Shown: positions 16,171 through 24,760 of the stretch, in pieces
Numbering within the stretch: the stretch's first letter is position 1
How the letters are laid out: the number at the start of each line of letters is the position of its first letter
Assembly (NCBI RefSeq): GCF_009711465.1
Contig: NZ_SMME01000857.1
Span: forward strand, 2,558-53,685
DNA from: Parendozoicomonas verongulae
GTDB lineage: Bacteria; Pseudomonadota; Gammaproteobacteria; Pseudomonadales; Endozoicomonadaceae
Reading direction: 5' to 3'
DNA length: 51,128 nucleotides
Program-made: the position numbers and the translations under genes
Notes under the pieces: generated by a model
The model's input: the letters and a program-made list of their open reading frames with translations, nothing else
Told to the model about the DNA's origin: nothing
The model's database searches: none

Positions 16171-17877
16171 ATGGGTAAACGTCTCGTTATTGATCCGATT
16201 ACCCGGATCGAAGGTCACCTGCGTATTGAGGTGGAAGTGGATGACAACAATGTCATTCAGAAAGCATGGTCGTCATCTACCCTGTGGCGCGGTATTGAAG
16301 TCATTCTGAAAGGTCGCAGCCCGTATGATGTGGGCCTGATCGCCCAGCGTATCTGTGGCGTGTGCACATACTCCCACTACCGTTGCAGCACTGAAGCGGT
16401 GGAAAACGCCCTCGGCATTCAGATTCCTTACAACGCCAGACTGCTACGCTCCCTGATGCACAGCGCCCTGATTGTGCATGACCATATTGTACACTTCTAC
16501 CATCTGCATGGCCTGGACTGGGTGGATGTTGTATCCGCTCTCAGTGCTGATCCAGCCAAGGCTGCAAAGGTTGCTCTGAAGTACACCGACAAACCCATCG
16601 CAGCCGGTGAAGGTGACTTGCGTGCGGTGCAGGAACGCGCCAAAGGGTTGGTCGATTCTGGTCGCCTTGGCCCGTTTGCCAATGCTTACTGGGGCAACAA
16701 GACATACAGGTTCACGCCAGAACAGAACCTGATTGCACTGTCCCATTACCTGAAGGCACTGGAAGTTCAACGAACGGCTGCAGAAATGCTGGCCATCTTT
16801 GGTGGTAAATCTCCTCACCCCCAATCCATCGTCGTCGGTGGTGTGACATCTGTGCGCGACATGCTGAGCCCGGCCCGCTTACAGGAGTGGAAACAGAAGC
16901 ACGATGAAGTGAAAGACTTTATCGTGCGCGCTTATCAGGCCGATATCCTGATGGCTGCTGAAGCCTTCGGGCAAGAACCCAGTGTACTGGGCGGTGTGAA
17001 CGTGAAGAGCTTCATGAGCACTGCCGAGTTCGATATCGGTGATGGCAACGTGCTGTTCAAGGGCGGTGTGATTATGAACGGAGACTTCAGCAAGGTGGAG
17101 GATATTGACCCTTCCCAGATTGCTGAAGATGTGACCCACGCATGGTACAAGGCTGATGGCCCACAGCATCCTTTCGATGGCACTACTATTCCCAAACAGA
17201 CAGATATGGTTGAGCGTGACACCCTCAACGGCAAGTTGCCAACCCTGGATCAGGATGGCAAATACAGCTGGGTGAAGTCTCCCCGTTATAAGGGCGAGCC
17301 TGTAGAAGTAGGCCCACTGTCGTCCATTCTGGTGAACTACGTCCACGGCAACAAGCGCGTTGTTGATGCCGTTGATGGTTTCCTCAAGCGCAGCGGCCTG
17401 CCATTTGAAGCGCTGCTGACCACCCTTGGACGCACCGCTGGTCGCTTACTGCAAACCATTCTGGTGAGTGAATTTGAAGAGGAGACCTTTCAGGCGCTGC
17501 TGACCAACCTGAAGTCTGACGAAACCACCTATGTAAAGCCAGAATTTGATGAGACCAAAGAATTCAAGGGGCATGCCATGGTTGAGGCCCCCCGTGGCAC
17601 ATTGAGTCACTGGATTCGTATTAAGGATGGCAAGGTTCAGAACTATCAGGCCGTTGTTCCCACCACCTGGAACGCTGGCCCCGTAGATGCAAACGGTAAG
17701 GTTGGCCCTTACGAAGCCTCTCTGGTTGGCCTGAAACTGGAAGAACCCACCAAACCTTTGGAAGTGATTCGCATCATCCACTCTTTTGACCCCTGCATGG
17801 CCTGCTCTGTGCACGTGATGGATTACAAAAAGAAGAGTCTGGGTGAGTTCCGTATCGATCCTTACGGCTTTGCATAA
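16171..17877 (+). CDS. hydB: uptake [NiFe]-hydrogenase large subunit (HydB/HyaB type)
   Basis: 568 residues. This catalytic subunit oxidises H2 at the NiFe(CN)2CO site on the periplasmic side and is carried out of the cell by the Tat signal of HydA. The L1 motif RICGVCTYSH (60-69; Cys62, Cys65) and L2 motif DPCMACSVH (540-548; Cys542, Cys545) provide the nickel ligands. A 20-residue tail follows His548 and should be removed by HydD. The N-terminus IDPITRIEGHLRIEV is classical. The protein is complete, with no missing key residue, and lies between hydA (2-bp gap) and hydC (10-bp gap). Confidence 0.96.
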   Translation: MGKRLVIDPITRIEGHLRIEVEVDDNNVIQKAWSSSTLWRGIEVILKGRSPYDVGLIAQRICGVCTYSHYRCSTEAVENALGIQIPYNARLLRSLMHSALIVHDHIVHFYHLHGLDWVDVVSALSADPAKAAKVALKYTDKPIAAGEGDLRAVQERAKGLVDSGRLGPFANAYWGNKTYRFTPEQNLIALSHYLKALEVQRTAAEMLAIFGGKSPHPQSIVVGGVTSVRDMLSPARLQEWKQKHDEVKDFIVRAYQADILMAAEAFGQEPSVLGGVNVKSFMSTAEFDIGDGNVLFKGGVIMNGDFSKVEDIDPSQIAEDVTHAWYKADGPQHPFDGTTIPKQTDMVERDTLNGKLPTLDQDGKYSWVKSPRYKGEPVEVGPLSSILVNYVHGNKRVVDAVDGFLKRSGLPFEALLTTLGRTAGRLLQTILVSEFEEETFQALLTNLKSDETTYVKPEFDETKEFKGHAMVEAPRGTLSHWIRIKDGKVQNYQAVVPTTWNAGPVDANGKVGPYEASLVGLKLEEPTKPLEVIRIIHSFDPCMACSVHVMDYKKKSLGEFRIDPYGFA

Positions 17878-17887
17878 GGAGACGACA

Positions 17888-18586
17888 GTGGCTCAACATT
17901 CAACGGTTGAAAAAGAGCTGGTCACCTATGAACGGGAAATGATATTCCCGATCAGTGTGCGCATTCTGCATTGGCTCAGGGCCTTGGCTATCGTAGCTCT
18001 GGCATTAACCGGCGCCTACATCGCCTGGCCGATGTTTGAACGCCCTGATGATACCAACACGCTGGTGCAGGGTTGGGTTCGGTACCTGCACCTGCTGACT
18101 GGTTTTGTGTTTATTGGCGTAACACTGGTGCGCGGCTACCTGTTCCTGTTCACCAAAGAGACCCGGGAACGGGCCTCTTTCAGGGATGTGTTCAGCCTTA
18201 AAAGCTGGATTATCCAGATAAAGTCTTATTTCTGGAGAGGACATCTGGATAAAGCGGGCATTTATGGCCCACTGCAGCTGACGGTCTACTTTGGTATTAC
18301 TGTGCTGGCCATTCTGGCGTCTATCAGTGGTCTGGTATTATATGCCTATGTATACCACCACGGTTTAGGCGGTGCTCTTCGTCCAATGGCCGATATGGTT
18401 GTCCACTTTATGGGGGGGCTGGCTCGCGTACGCTACTGGCACCATGTGTTTGCCTGGGCGTTTGTTATTTTTATTCCTATCCACATCTATATGGTTGTAT
18501 GGACGGGCATTCGCTTCAAACACAATTCTGTGGAAGTGATCATTACCGGTTACGACTACCATAAACAGCCAGTAAAGAAAGGCTGA
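17888..18586 (+). CDS. hydC: hydrogenase cytochrome b subunit (HydC/HyaC type)
   Basis: 232 residues from a GTG start at 17888, preferred because AAGGAG lies six bases upstream; an earlier in-frame start at 17843 would overlap hydB. It is a four-helix di-heme cytochrome b that anchors the HydAB dimer and delivers electrons to the quinone pool. Likely heme-ligand histidines are in VRILHWLRAL, YLHLLTGFVF, VRYWHHVFAW and IPIHIYMVVW. The C-terminus (ITGYDYHKQPVKKG) is like other Ni/Fe-hydrogenase b-type cytochromes. Confidence 0.93.
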   Translation: MAQHSTVEKELVTYEREMIFPISVRILHWLRALAIVALALTGAYIAWPMFERPDDTNTLVQGWVRYLHLLTGFVFIGVTLVRGYLFLFTKETRERASFRDVFSLKSWIIQIKSYFWRGHLDKAGIYGPLQLTVYFGITVLAILASISGLVLYAYVYHHGLGGALRPMADMVVHFMGGLARVRYWHHVFAWAFVIFIPIHIYMVVWTGIRFKHNSVEVIITGYDYHKQPVKKG

Positions 18587-18597
18587 TTTCCGATTCT

Positions 18598-19149
18598 ATG
18601 AAAACCCTTCTCTTAGGGATTGGTAACGTTCTGTTCGCCGACGAAGGTGTCGGCGTTCATTTCGTTAACTATATCCAGGAAAACTATTCCATTATCCCGC
18701 CCGCTCAGCAAACACTTGATATGCTTGACGGTGGTACACTGGCTCAGGGTCTCACCCCCATCATCTGCAATTACGATCAGTTGATTGTGGTTGACACAGT
18801 GAATGCCGGTGATGCCTCACCAGGCGAGGTGTACTTCTTCGATTTTGACAATGCGCCACCAGAGATTGACTGGCAGGGCAGCGCCCATGAAGTGGAGATG
18901 CTACAAACCCTGACCATGATGGAGATGGTGGGCGATCGCCCGAAAACGTGGATTCTCGGTGTGGTTCCTACGGTTCTTGAACCCATGACACTGGGCTTAA
19001 CCGAACAGATTCTCGCAGCCATTCCTTTAATGGAAACAGCTCTGATTAAACAACTGGAAAGCCTTGGCTTTAGCTGTGAGCGAGTCAATAACATATCCAT
19101 CGAATCCCTGATTCCTGATTCTTACAAACGTGGCGTGACGGCACAATGA
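18598..19149 (+). CDS. hydD: uptake hydrogenase maturation protease HydD (HyaD/HybD family)
   Basis: 183 residues. This nickel-sensing endopeptidase trims the HydB tail after His548. The motif GIGNVLFADEGVGVH (7-21) carries the first nickel ligand Glu16; Asp66 (VVDTVNAG) and His97 (SAHEVEM) correspond to the other HybD ligands (Asp62, His93). The protein is distinct from HycI, encoded at the other end of the window, so each hydrogenase has its own protease. The C-terminus is longer than in HybD. Its stop overlaps the hydE start by four bases (ATGA). Confidence 0.93.
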   Translation: MKTLLLGIGNVLFADEGVGVHFVNYIQENYSIIPPAQQTLDMLDGGTLAQGLTPIICNYDQLIVVDTVNAGDASPGEVYFFDFDNAPPEIDWQGSAHEVEMLQTLTMMEMVGDRPKTWILGVVPTVLEPMTLGLTEQILAAIPLMETALIKQLESLGFSCERVNNISIESLIPDSYKRGVTAQ

Positions 19150-20741
19150 AAACCATCCGCTTTACCTTTTCCTGCACACAGCCAGTACCGTTTTATGCCC
19201 GTTTGTGCAATCACTACCTTAAACAGTATAACGACACGCTGGCTCTAAAAGTTGCTGAAAAAGACGATAGCTACATTCTGGAAGCAAACGGCGAGCAGCA
19301 TGAGCTGGAAGCTCTGGCAGACTCCGTATCCAAAGACTTTATACTCTCCTGCTGGCTTACAGATGCCCGGGTGCAAGACATTACAGAAAGTACAGAACGG
19401 CTGGGAGCTGATACACCTCTCAAAGCTGAGAGTGTCGGCACTCCCTTCTGCCATCAGTGCCTTGACAGCTTCAGCAACCCTGAATCTGCACAGTTCGGAA
19501 ATATTGCTGTTGCCTGCTCCTGCTGTCACGGTGAAATCAATACCGAAGCTTTAACGCTTGCCGATATTCAGCACTTTGTCACGACTCTGAACAGTGAAGG
19601 GCAAATATCATTGTCTTCTTCACTCACTCTTAGCCTGACCCCCTTTGAGGGAGAGGTAAGGCAACATTTACTGATCTGTTCACCAGAGAAAACCCAGGAA
19701 CGCTTTCAGGTTTCCCCGGTGCAACTGCAAGCTCTATCCAGTCTTGAGAAACCTCTTCTGAGTGTGAGTGATGAGGGCACTCTCTATGAAATTGCTTTTG
19801 CCAATACACGACTATTGACGGTTCTTTGCAAGCTGCTCAGTGACGCTGGTATCGATCAGGTGTATATGCAGGGCGGTACTCACCCCCGCATGCTGCGTTT
19901 GAAAGGCCAATGGATTGCACAGGCGCAACAGGCTGGTTCTCTGGCATCAGATATTAACGATCAGACAGCAGGCTCATTTGCTCTATTAGGCAGCACACTG
20001 AATCTCTCTGACAACCGCAATACTGCTGTGATCTACCTCAGCCAGCAATTCAACAGCCAGATTGTGGCACTGGATAGTGATAAGCGCCCTTCTCTGTTTT
20101 TTGAGATGCCAACATTACCTGACAGTGGCCGTGATGTGATTGAGCAGCTGCAAAACTCCTCGCAGAAAACTATTTTGGCGAAATTCCAGCAGGCTTTCCC
20201 TGAAGAGTATGCTCGACTGATGACGCTGGAGTTTGCTGCCCCCACCGGCAACCTGGAAACTCTTTGGGCCTACTCTGCAGCCCTTATCGGATTGGCGGAC
20301 CAAAGTCTTCGTTCCCGCAACAAAACATTTCTGGCTGATCGGCTGCAGGCTACGGCTCTGTCCAATAGGGGACAAAACGCTCCCCGCATCGATTATGAAA
20401 CACAGAAAATTGATAGCCACTGGTCGTATGATTGGAAGCAGACACTTGGCTCCCTGTTAAGCTTTCGTTTGGCAGGCGCTCCTGTGGAGAAGCTGGCTTA
20501 CGGTTTAATGGATTCTCTGGCGGATGCTATCAGTACATGGATAGAACACCTGGATAAACAGGTGGGGACTCCGACTGTAGCTCTGGCGGGCAGCGCATTT
20601 ACGAATGAGTTATTGGGACAGCGCGTATGTTTGCGTCTGGAGAAAAACTTTACCCTCCATGTTAACCCACAGCAGGCTATCGATGGCCCCCTTCTGGAAG
20701 CCGGTGTCACCGCTTTAGAAGAGCATTTTTCTCAAAAATAA
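19146..20741 (+). CDS. hydE: HypF-related hydrogenase accessory protein HydE
   Basis: 531 residues. A zinc-finger-like motif C-x2-C-x18-C-x2-C (Cys102, Cys105, Cys124, Cys127) has exactly the spacing found in HypF. The C-terminal part ends with LAGSAFTNELLGQRVCLRL, which resembles the HypF/Kae1 'GGVFQN.LL' loop. The metal-binding HHxxH of Kae1-type domains is not visible, nor is the acylphosphatase domain that opens true HypF. This fits HydE, encoded directly after hydABCD in Wolinella and Helicobacter and required there for hydrogenase activity, but of unknown biochemistry. It probably helps build or insert the NiFe cofactor in the cytoplasm. The assignment to HydE rests on gene order and these motifs. 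Confidence 0.75.
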   Translation: MKTIRFTFSCTQPVPFYARLCNHYLKQYNDTLALKVAEKDDSYILEANGEQHELEALADSVSKDFILSCWLTDARVQDITESTERLGADTPLKAESVGTPFCHQCLDSFSNPESAQFGNIAVACSCCHGEINTEALTLADIQHFVTTLNSEGQISLSSSLTLSLTPFEGEVRQHLLICSPEKTQERFQVSPVQLQALSSLEKPLLSVSDEGTLYEIAFANTRLLTVLCKLLSDAGIDQVYMQGGTHPRMLRLKGQWIAQAQQAGSLASDINDQTAGSFALLGSTLNLSDNRNTAVIYLSQQFNSQIVALDSDKRPSLFFEMPTLPDSGRDVIEQLQNSSQKTILAKFQQAFPEEYARLMTLEFAAPTGNLETLWAYSAALIGLADQSLRSRNKTFLADRLQATALSNRGQNAPRIDYETQKIDSHWSYDWKQTLGSLLSFRLAGAPVEKLAYGLMDSLADAISTWIEHLDKQVGTPTVALAGSAFTNELLGQRVCLRLEKNFTLHVNPQQAIDGPLLEAGVTALEEHFSQK

Positions 20742-20751
20742 GGTTTAAAGG

Positions 20752-21009
20752 ATGTGTTTATCCATTCCTTCCGAAGTGGTGGAGATTCACCCTGAGGACA
20801 ACACTCTGACGGTTATGACCATGGGTGTACAGCGGCGTATCAGCCGTCACTTAATACTTGATGAGCTAAAAGCAGGCGATTACGTACTGGTGCATGCCGG
20901 TTTTGCCATGGGCACCATTGATGTGGAAAGCGCCAGGGCCAGTCTGGAGCTTTATCAGGACATTATTGCTTCGATTGAGGCAGAAGAGGCTAATCAGGTA
21001 ACCGCGTAA
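20752..21009 (+). CDS. hypC: hydrogenase maturation chaperone HypC/HybG
   Basis: 85 residues. The N-terminal MCLSIP includes the essential Cys2, and YVLVHAGFAMGTID is the family's second signature. HypC/HybG carries the Fe(CN)2CO precursor with HypD and delivers it to the large-subunit precursor. It is the last gene of the hyd operon, 10 bp after hydE, with TAAAGG before the ATG. No hypA, B, D, E or full hypF is in the window; these are needed for both hydrogenases and must be elsewhere. Confidence 0.95.
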   Translation: MCLSIPSEVVEIHPEDNTLTVMTMGVQRRISRHLILDELKAGDYVLVHAGFAMGTIDVESARASLELYQDIIASIEAEEANQVTA

Positions 21010-21015
21010 ATGTAC

Positions 21016-21045
21016 AGAAACCGACATCCTCAGGTGTCGGTTTCT
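21016..21045. terminator. bidirectional terminator after hypC
   Basis: Perfect 11-bp stem AGAAACCGACA / TGTCGGTTTCT with an 8-nt loop. It ends the hyd operon on the plus strand (followed by TT) and the small gene at 21055-21306 on the minus strand. Confidence 0.75.
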
Positions 21046-21054
21046 TTAGCGTTG

Positions 21055-21306
21055 TTATTCAAGCTGGTGTCTCCAGCGCCGACAGTTTTTATCTGAGAAC
21101 TTAGCCTGAAGATCTTCCCTTGCCCGATACCACTTATCCATATCTTTGGCTTTGCCGCCTTTTCGGCGAAGCTCGTCGTATTTTTTTATCTTATCCTTCC
21201 ACTTTTGGCATTGTTTAATTTGTTTCTCGGCCTTGGTTGCAGCATAAGTGTGTGAACTCACAAAGGTCAGTGCTGCAATAGTGACAAGCATCGTTAGTAT
21301 TTTCAT
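21055..21306 (-). CDS. small periplasmic protein of unknown function
   Basis: 83 residues. Residues 1-22 are a clear signal peptide (hydrophobic core, AYA cleavage site), leaving a mature protein of about 61 very basic, Lys/Arg/Trp-rich residues with two cysteines (one in IKQCQKW, one in DKNCRRW) that could pair. I recognise no family. It sits alone between two plus-strand operons and converges on the hypC terminator. A role in stress or cation binding would be speculation. Confidence 0.65.
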   Translation of the reverse strand: MKILTMLVTIAALTFVSSHTYAATKAEKQIKQCQKWKDKIKKYDELRRKGGKAKDMDKWYRAREDLQAKFSDKNCRRWRHQLE

Positions 21307-21519
21307 CCATGTTCACCTGTCTATTTTCTAAGCTGCTCTCTCCAGCATAGCGTTTCTGTTCAGTGGTCATACGTCTTAGAACTGCCTCGCCAGACTATTG
21401 AATCCCTGGGATCTCCCTCCGGTAAATTTTTCTATAAGTGGAGCCTTTCCAGTGGGAAAAGACTTTCTCTGACTCTGTAAGTGCGTTAGTATGTTGGGAA
21501 ACCTGTATGGAGTTTGCCA

Positions 21520-21978
21520 ATGCCTCGCACAGCACTGCCCTGGGACCTGCCTAATCCGTTCATCTCGCGAATGTCCTGTGGCATGGAGCATCTGGATCGG
21601 CTCGGCCACGTCAACAACGTTCAGTATATCCACTGGCTGGAAGATGTCGGCTGGCAGCATATCACCCAGCTGGGCGCCCCCTGGGAAGCGTGGAAGAAAC
21701 ACGGAGCGGGTATGGCTGTGACCGAAACGCATATTCAGTATCTGGCCGCAGCCAAAGCCAACGACCTGATTTATATTGGCACCTGGCTCACCGGCGGCGA
21801 CCGCCTGCGTATGACTCGTCACTTTCAGATCATCCGGGTGGCGGATAAGCGCACTCTGCTTCGGGCTGATATGGAATACGTTTGCATAGACCTGAACACA
21901 GGCAAACCCCGCCGCAAGCCCCCCTTTTTAGAGCAGGCCCATCAGGCAGGAATCTCAGCCTCAGGGCATTGTGCTTAA
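21520..21978 (+). CDS. hotdog-fold acyl-CoA thioesterase family protein
   Basis: 152 residues from the ATG at 21520, which follows GGAG by seven bases; an in-frame TTG at 21514 is less likely. MEHLDRLGHVNNVQYIHWLEDVGWQH is the 4HBT hotdog signature, in which the Asp before Gly-His-Val-Asn-Asn and the N of the long helix form the active site. Such enzymes hydrolyse acyl-CoA or aroyl-CoA thioesters in the cytosol; the substrate is not evident. It is monocistronic or co-transcribed with the permease 109 bp downstream. Confidence 0.85.
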   Translation: MPRTALPWDLPNPFISRMSCGMEHLDRLGHVNNVQYIHWLEDVGWQHITQLGAPWEAWKKHGAGMAVTETHIQYLAAAKANDLIYIGTWLTGGDRLRMTRHFQIIRVADKRTLLRADMEYVCIDLNTGKPRRKPPFLEQAHQAGISASGHCA

Positions 21979-22087
21979 CAGTTCTCCTTTCTTCGATTTG
22001 TCACAGGTGCTTTCAGGGTGTGTGGCGGTTATGATGGCCGCCACCCTCTTCTCTATACACTCTTTACGCTGACAGGTAACCAAGCCA

Positions 22088-22843
22088 GTGGAAGCATTCT
22101 CCCCTGACATTCTTCTAATGATGTTTTTTGTAGCCACTGTGGCTGGCTGTATTGATGCTATGGCAGGTGGTGGTGGTCTGATAACAATTCCGGTCATGCT
22201 CTCTATTGGCGTACCTCCCGTCAGCGCCCTGGCCACTAATAAGCTGCAATCTTCTGCAGGCAGTTTCAGTGCCAGTTTTTATTTTGTCCGGGCAGGGATG
22301 GTTAACCTTCGGGAAATGGTGATTCCCATGGCCTTCACATTCTTTGGCAGTATGTGTGGCACCTTGCTTGTACAGCATATTGATGCAGGCTTTCTGGTGA
22401 CAGCTGTGCCGGTGATGCTGGTTTTGATCGCCACTTATTTTCTATTTTCAAAAAATCTCGAAGGTGGTGAACAGAAGATCTCCTTAAAAACCTTTGCTAT
22501 GACTTGCGGTCTGTGTATTGGTTTTTACGATGGTTTCTTTGGCCCCGGCACTGGTTCATTCTTTGCCATGGCCTTTGTCTCCCTGCTGGGCATGTCACTA
22601 GCGAAGGCCACCGCTCACACGAAAGTCTTGAACTGCACGTCTAACCTCGCAGCGCTAGCCTTCTTTATCCTGGGTGGCCATATTTTGTGGACCCTGGGTT
22701 TTGCCATGATGGGAGGGCAGTTTATTGGTGCACGTATTGGCTCACGCATGGTTCTTACTAAAGGGCAGAGATTAATTCGCCCCGTTATTGTGATGGTTTG
22801 TTTAATAATGTCTATTCGCCTGATCATTCAACAAATGTCGTAA
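22088..22843 (+). CDS. TSUP (TauE/SafE) family permease, YfcA-like
   Basis: 251 residues with about eight membrane segments in two repeated halves. The first half has GCIDAMAGGGGLITIPVML followed by ALATNKLQSSAGSFSA; the second has GFYDGFFGPGTGSFFAMAF and HTKVLNCTSNLAAL. This is the TSUP pattern, and the NKLQS/NCTSN pairs are close to E. coli YfcA. The family includes sulfite, sulfoacetate and other organosulfur or organic-anion exporters; substrate unknown. GTG is the apparent start, with AGGT a few bases upstream. Confidence 0.88.
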   Translation: MEAFSPDILLMMFFVATVAGCIDAMAGGGGLITIPVMLSIGVPPVSALATNKLQSSAGSFSASFYFVRAGMVNLREMVIPMAFTFFGSMCGTLLVQHIDAGFLVTAVPVMLVLIATYFLFSKNLEGGEQKISLKTFAMTCGLCIGFYDGFFGPGTGSFFAMAFVSLLGMSLAKATAHTKVLNCTSNLAALAFFILGGHILWTLGFAMMGGQFIGARIGSRMVLTKGQRLIRPVIVMVCLIMSIRLIIQQMS

Positions 22844-23263
22844 ATATTGCGAAATCAGAACAGCACAACTACCTACAAAAAATGTACAACTATTGACATT
22901 TGTAAAATAGCGAATTCTATCGGCAGTGAGACCTTTCAAAGAAAAAAAACATGATGGCAATACATCTCCCTATTAAAAATACTCTTCGAACCCCTGCAAG
23001 AATGTCTTCTCACGCATGACAACCTTATAAAAACACTGCAAAAATCAGTAAAAACACCTGCTTTTTTGAACGAAAGCATGCTCTGGGACAGCATTTTTAA
23101 CGATAGTTTTTGGTATAAACCTTCCTGCATTATTCACTGACCAAATTGTATTCGACAGAGAGTTTTTTTCTGTTCGTGAAACCTGACTCTCAGCAGACCT
23201 CACGCACTCTTTACAGTGGCAAGCATTTGCGTCTTATCGCTTAGCAATATAAACGGAGCCTTT
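22844..23263. other. long AT-rich leader region upstream of the POT transporter
   Basis: 420 bp with no credible gene. TTGACA at 22893-22898 could be a -35 element but has no good -10 at 16-18 bp. It is overlapped by a short inverted repeat AAATGT-N10-ACATTT (22880-22901), possibly an operator. A TATAAA-like box at about 23115 lacks a clear -35. The size of the region suggests a regulated promoter or a long untranslated leader; I see no riboswitch I can name. Confidence 0.35.
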
Positions 23264-24742
23264 ATGTGGAATAGACTGAATAAGTCAATGATGTTCTGCC
23301 AAATGATGTTTGGCTTATCTTTCTATGGTGTCATGGTTACCCTGACACGTTTCTTCCTGGAAAAACTGCACTACAGCGAAGCCGACACCATGATGGTTGT
23401 GGGCGCATTCTCTTCCATCGGCCCCCTGTTCGCTATTGCCGGTGGTTTTATCTCCGATAAGTTCCTGGGCGCCAAGCGCTCCCTGACTCTGGCCTATATA
23501 AGCTTCGCAAGCGGTTACGCTCTGCTGGTTCTGGGTGCCTCCGCAGTCAACGTGCCAATGTCTCTGCTGGGTATCGCTCTGGCATCCTATGCCCGTGGCC
23601 TGATGTCTCCTTCTTACCCAACGCTGTACAGAAGAACCTTCAAGTCTCAGGAAGACTTTGAAAACTGTTACCCCATTAACTACTCCGTAAACAACGTGGG
23701 CGCACTGCTGGGTCAGTACCTGTACCCCATGTTTGTACTGGTTATCGGTTTTAACGGTGGTTTTGCGCTGTCTGGCGTTATGGCGGGCCTGGCTGCTGCT
23801 GCGCTGTTCATCTTCCACAAGCCTATGGTTGAAATCGGTGAAGAGATCGACAAGAAACCAGTGAGCGCTAAGAACATAGGTATTTTCCTGGTTCTGTCTG
23901 TAGCGATGCTGGGCATGGTGTTCTTCATGTTCTCTGACATGGAAACCGGTCAGTACGTTGTATACGCCATCGGTGCTGCAGCCGTTCTGTACTTTATCAC
24001 CCTGATGATGAAATCCAGTAAAGCGGAATCCCTGCGCATGGGCACCATCCTGATCATGACCGTGCTGACCACTGCATTCTTCGTATACTATGGTCAGATG
24101 ATGACCTCCATGACGCTGGTATCTATTAACACCATGCGTGGCGACCTGTTCGGCTTCATCCCTCTGGCTCCTGAAGCGTCCATGGCTCTGAACCCACTGT
24201 GGTGCATCGTAGCAGGCCCGGCCCTGACAACCTTGTTCACCATGCTGGAGAAGCGCGGTATCAACCTGTCTACCGCAACCAAAATTGCCGGTTCCTTCGT
24301 TCTGACGGCTGCAGCTTTCGGCATCCTGACCATGGCTGTACGCGGCATAGGCACAGACGTTGTCATCCGTCCTCAAGTGTTCTTCTGGATCCACGCCTTC
24401 CTGGCCTTCGGTGAAGTTATCGTAGGTTCTCTGGTTGTTGCCTTCATCCTGTCTGTAACACCTAAGCACATCGAAGGTTTCTCTGTATCTCTGTTCTCCG
24501 TCGCTATGGCACTGTCTGGTATCATCGGTGCTGTTATTTCTGGCTCCATCGCGGTAGAAAAGGGTCAGGAAATCACTCAACAGTTCGTTCAGACTGTATA
24601 CGGTGATTATTTCTTCGTGCTGTCTGCTGCTGCGGTTGTCATGGTAGGTGTGGCTCTGGCCTCCTCCGCTATCATCCGCAAGATGCTGGCTAAAGCTGAC
24701 GCCCTGGACAAGACCGAAGGTCTGGTTGCAGAAACCGCTTAA
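23264..24742 (+). CDS. divergent POT/PTR-family (proton-dependent oligopeptide) MFS transporter
   Basis: 492 residues from the ATG at 23264 (GGAG eight bases upstream; a longer frame from 23216 adds an unlikely N-terminus). There are twelve or more membrane segments. GGFISDKFLGAKRSL near 60 matches the POT 'GG..AD..LG.r.t' loop, and NYSVNNVGALLGQYL the PTR2 'IN.GsL' signature. The ExxERF motif of helix 1, which couples protons to peptides, is replaced: Gln13, Phe16 and Gly17 stand where Glu, Glu and Arg are expected (CQMMFGLSFYG). It may therefore use another coupling mode or substrate. The codon choice looks strongly biased, as in highly expressed genes. Monocistronic, with a strong terminator. 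Confidence 0.8.
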   Translation: MWNRLNKSMMFCQMMFGLSFYGVMVTLTRFFLEKLHYSEADTMMVVGAFSSIGPLFAIAGGFISDKFLGAKRSLTLAYISFASGYALLVLGASAVNVPMSLLGIALASYARGLMSPSYPTLYRRTFKSQEDFENCYPINYSVNNVGALLGQYLYPMFVLVIGFNGGFALSGVMAGLAAAALFIFHKPMVEIGEEIDKKPVSAKNIGIFLVLSVAMLGMVFFMFSDMETGQYVVYAIGAAAVLYFITLMMKSSKAESLRMGTILIMTVLTTAFFVYYGQMMTSMTLVSINTMRGDLFGFIPLAPEASMALNPLWCIVAGPALTTLFTMLEKRGINLSTATKIAGSFVLTAAAFGILTMAVRGIGTDVVIRPQVFFWIHAFLAFGEVIVGSLVVAFILSVTPKHIEGFSVSLFSVAMALSGIIGAVISGSIAVEKGQEITQQFVQTVYGDYFFVLSAAAVVMVGVALASSAIIRKMLAKADALDKTEGLVAETA

Positions 24743-24760
24743 TCCTTAAGCAAGCTCAGC

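Noticed and set aside
23315..24580. A 421-codon minus-strand frame opposite the POT gene
   Set aside because: Shadow of a strongly codon-biased transporter gene.
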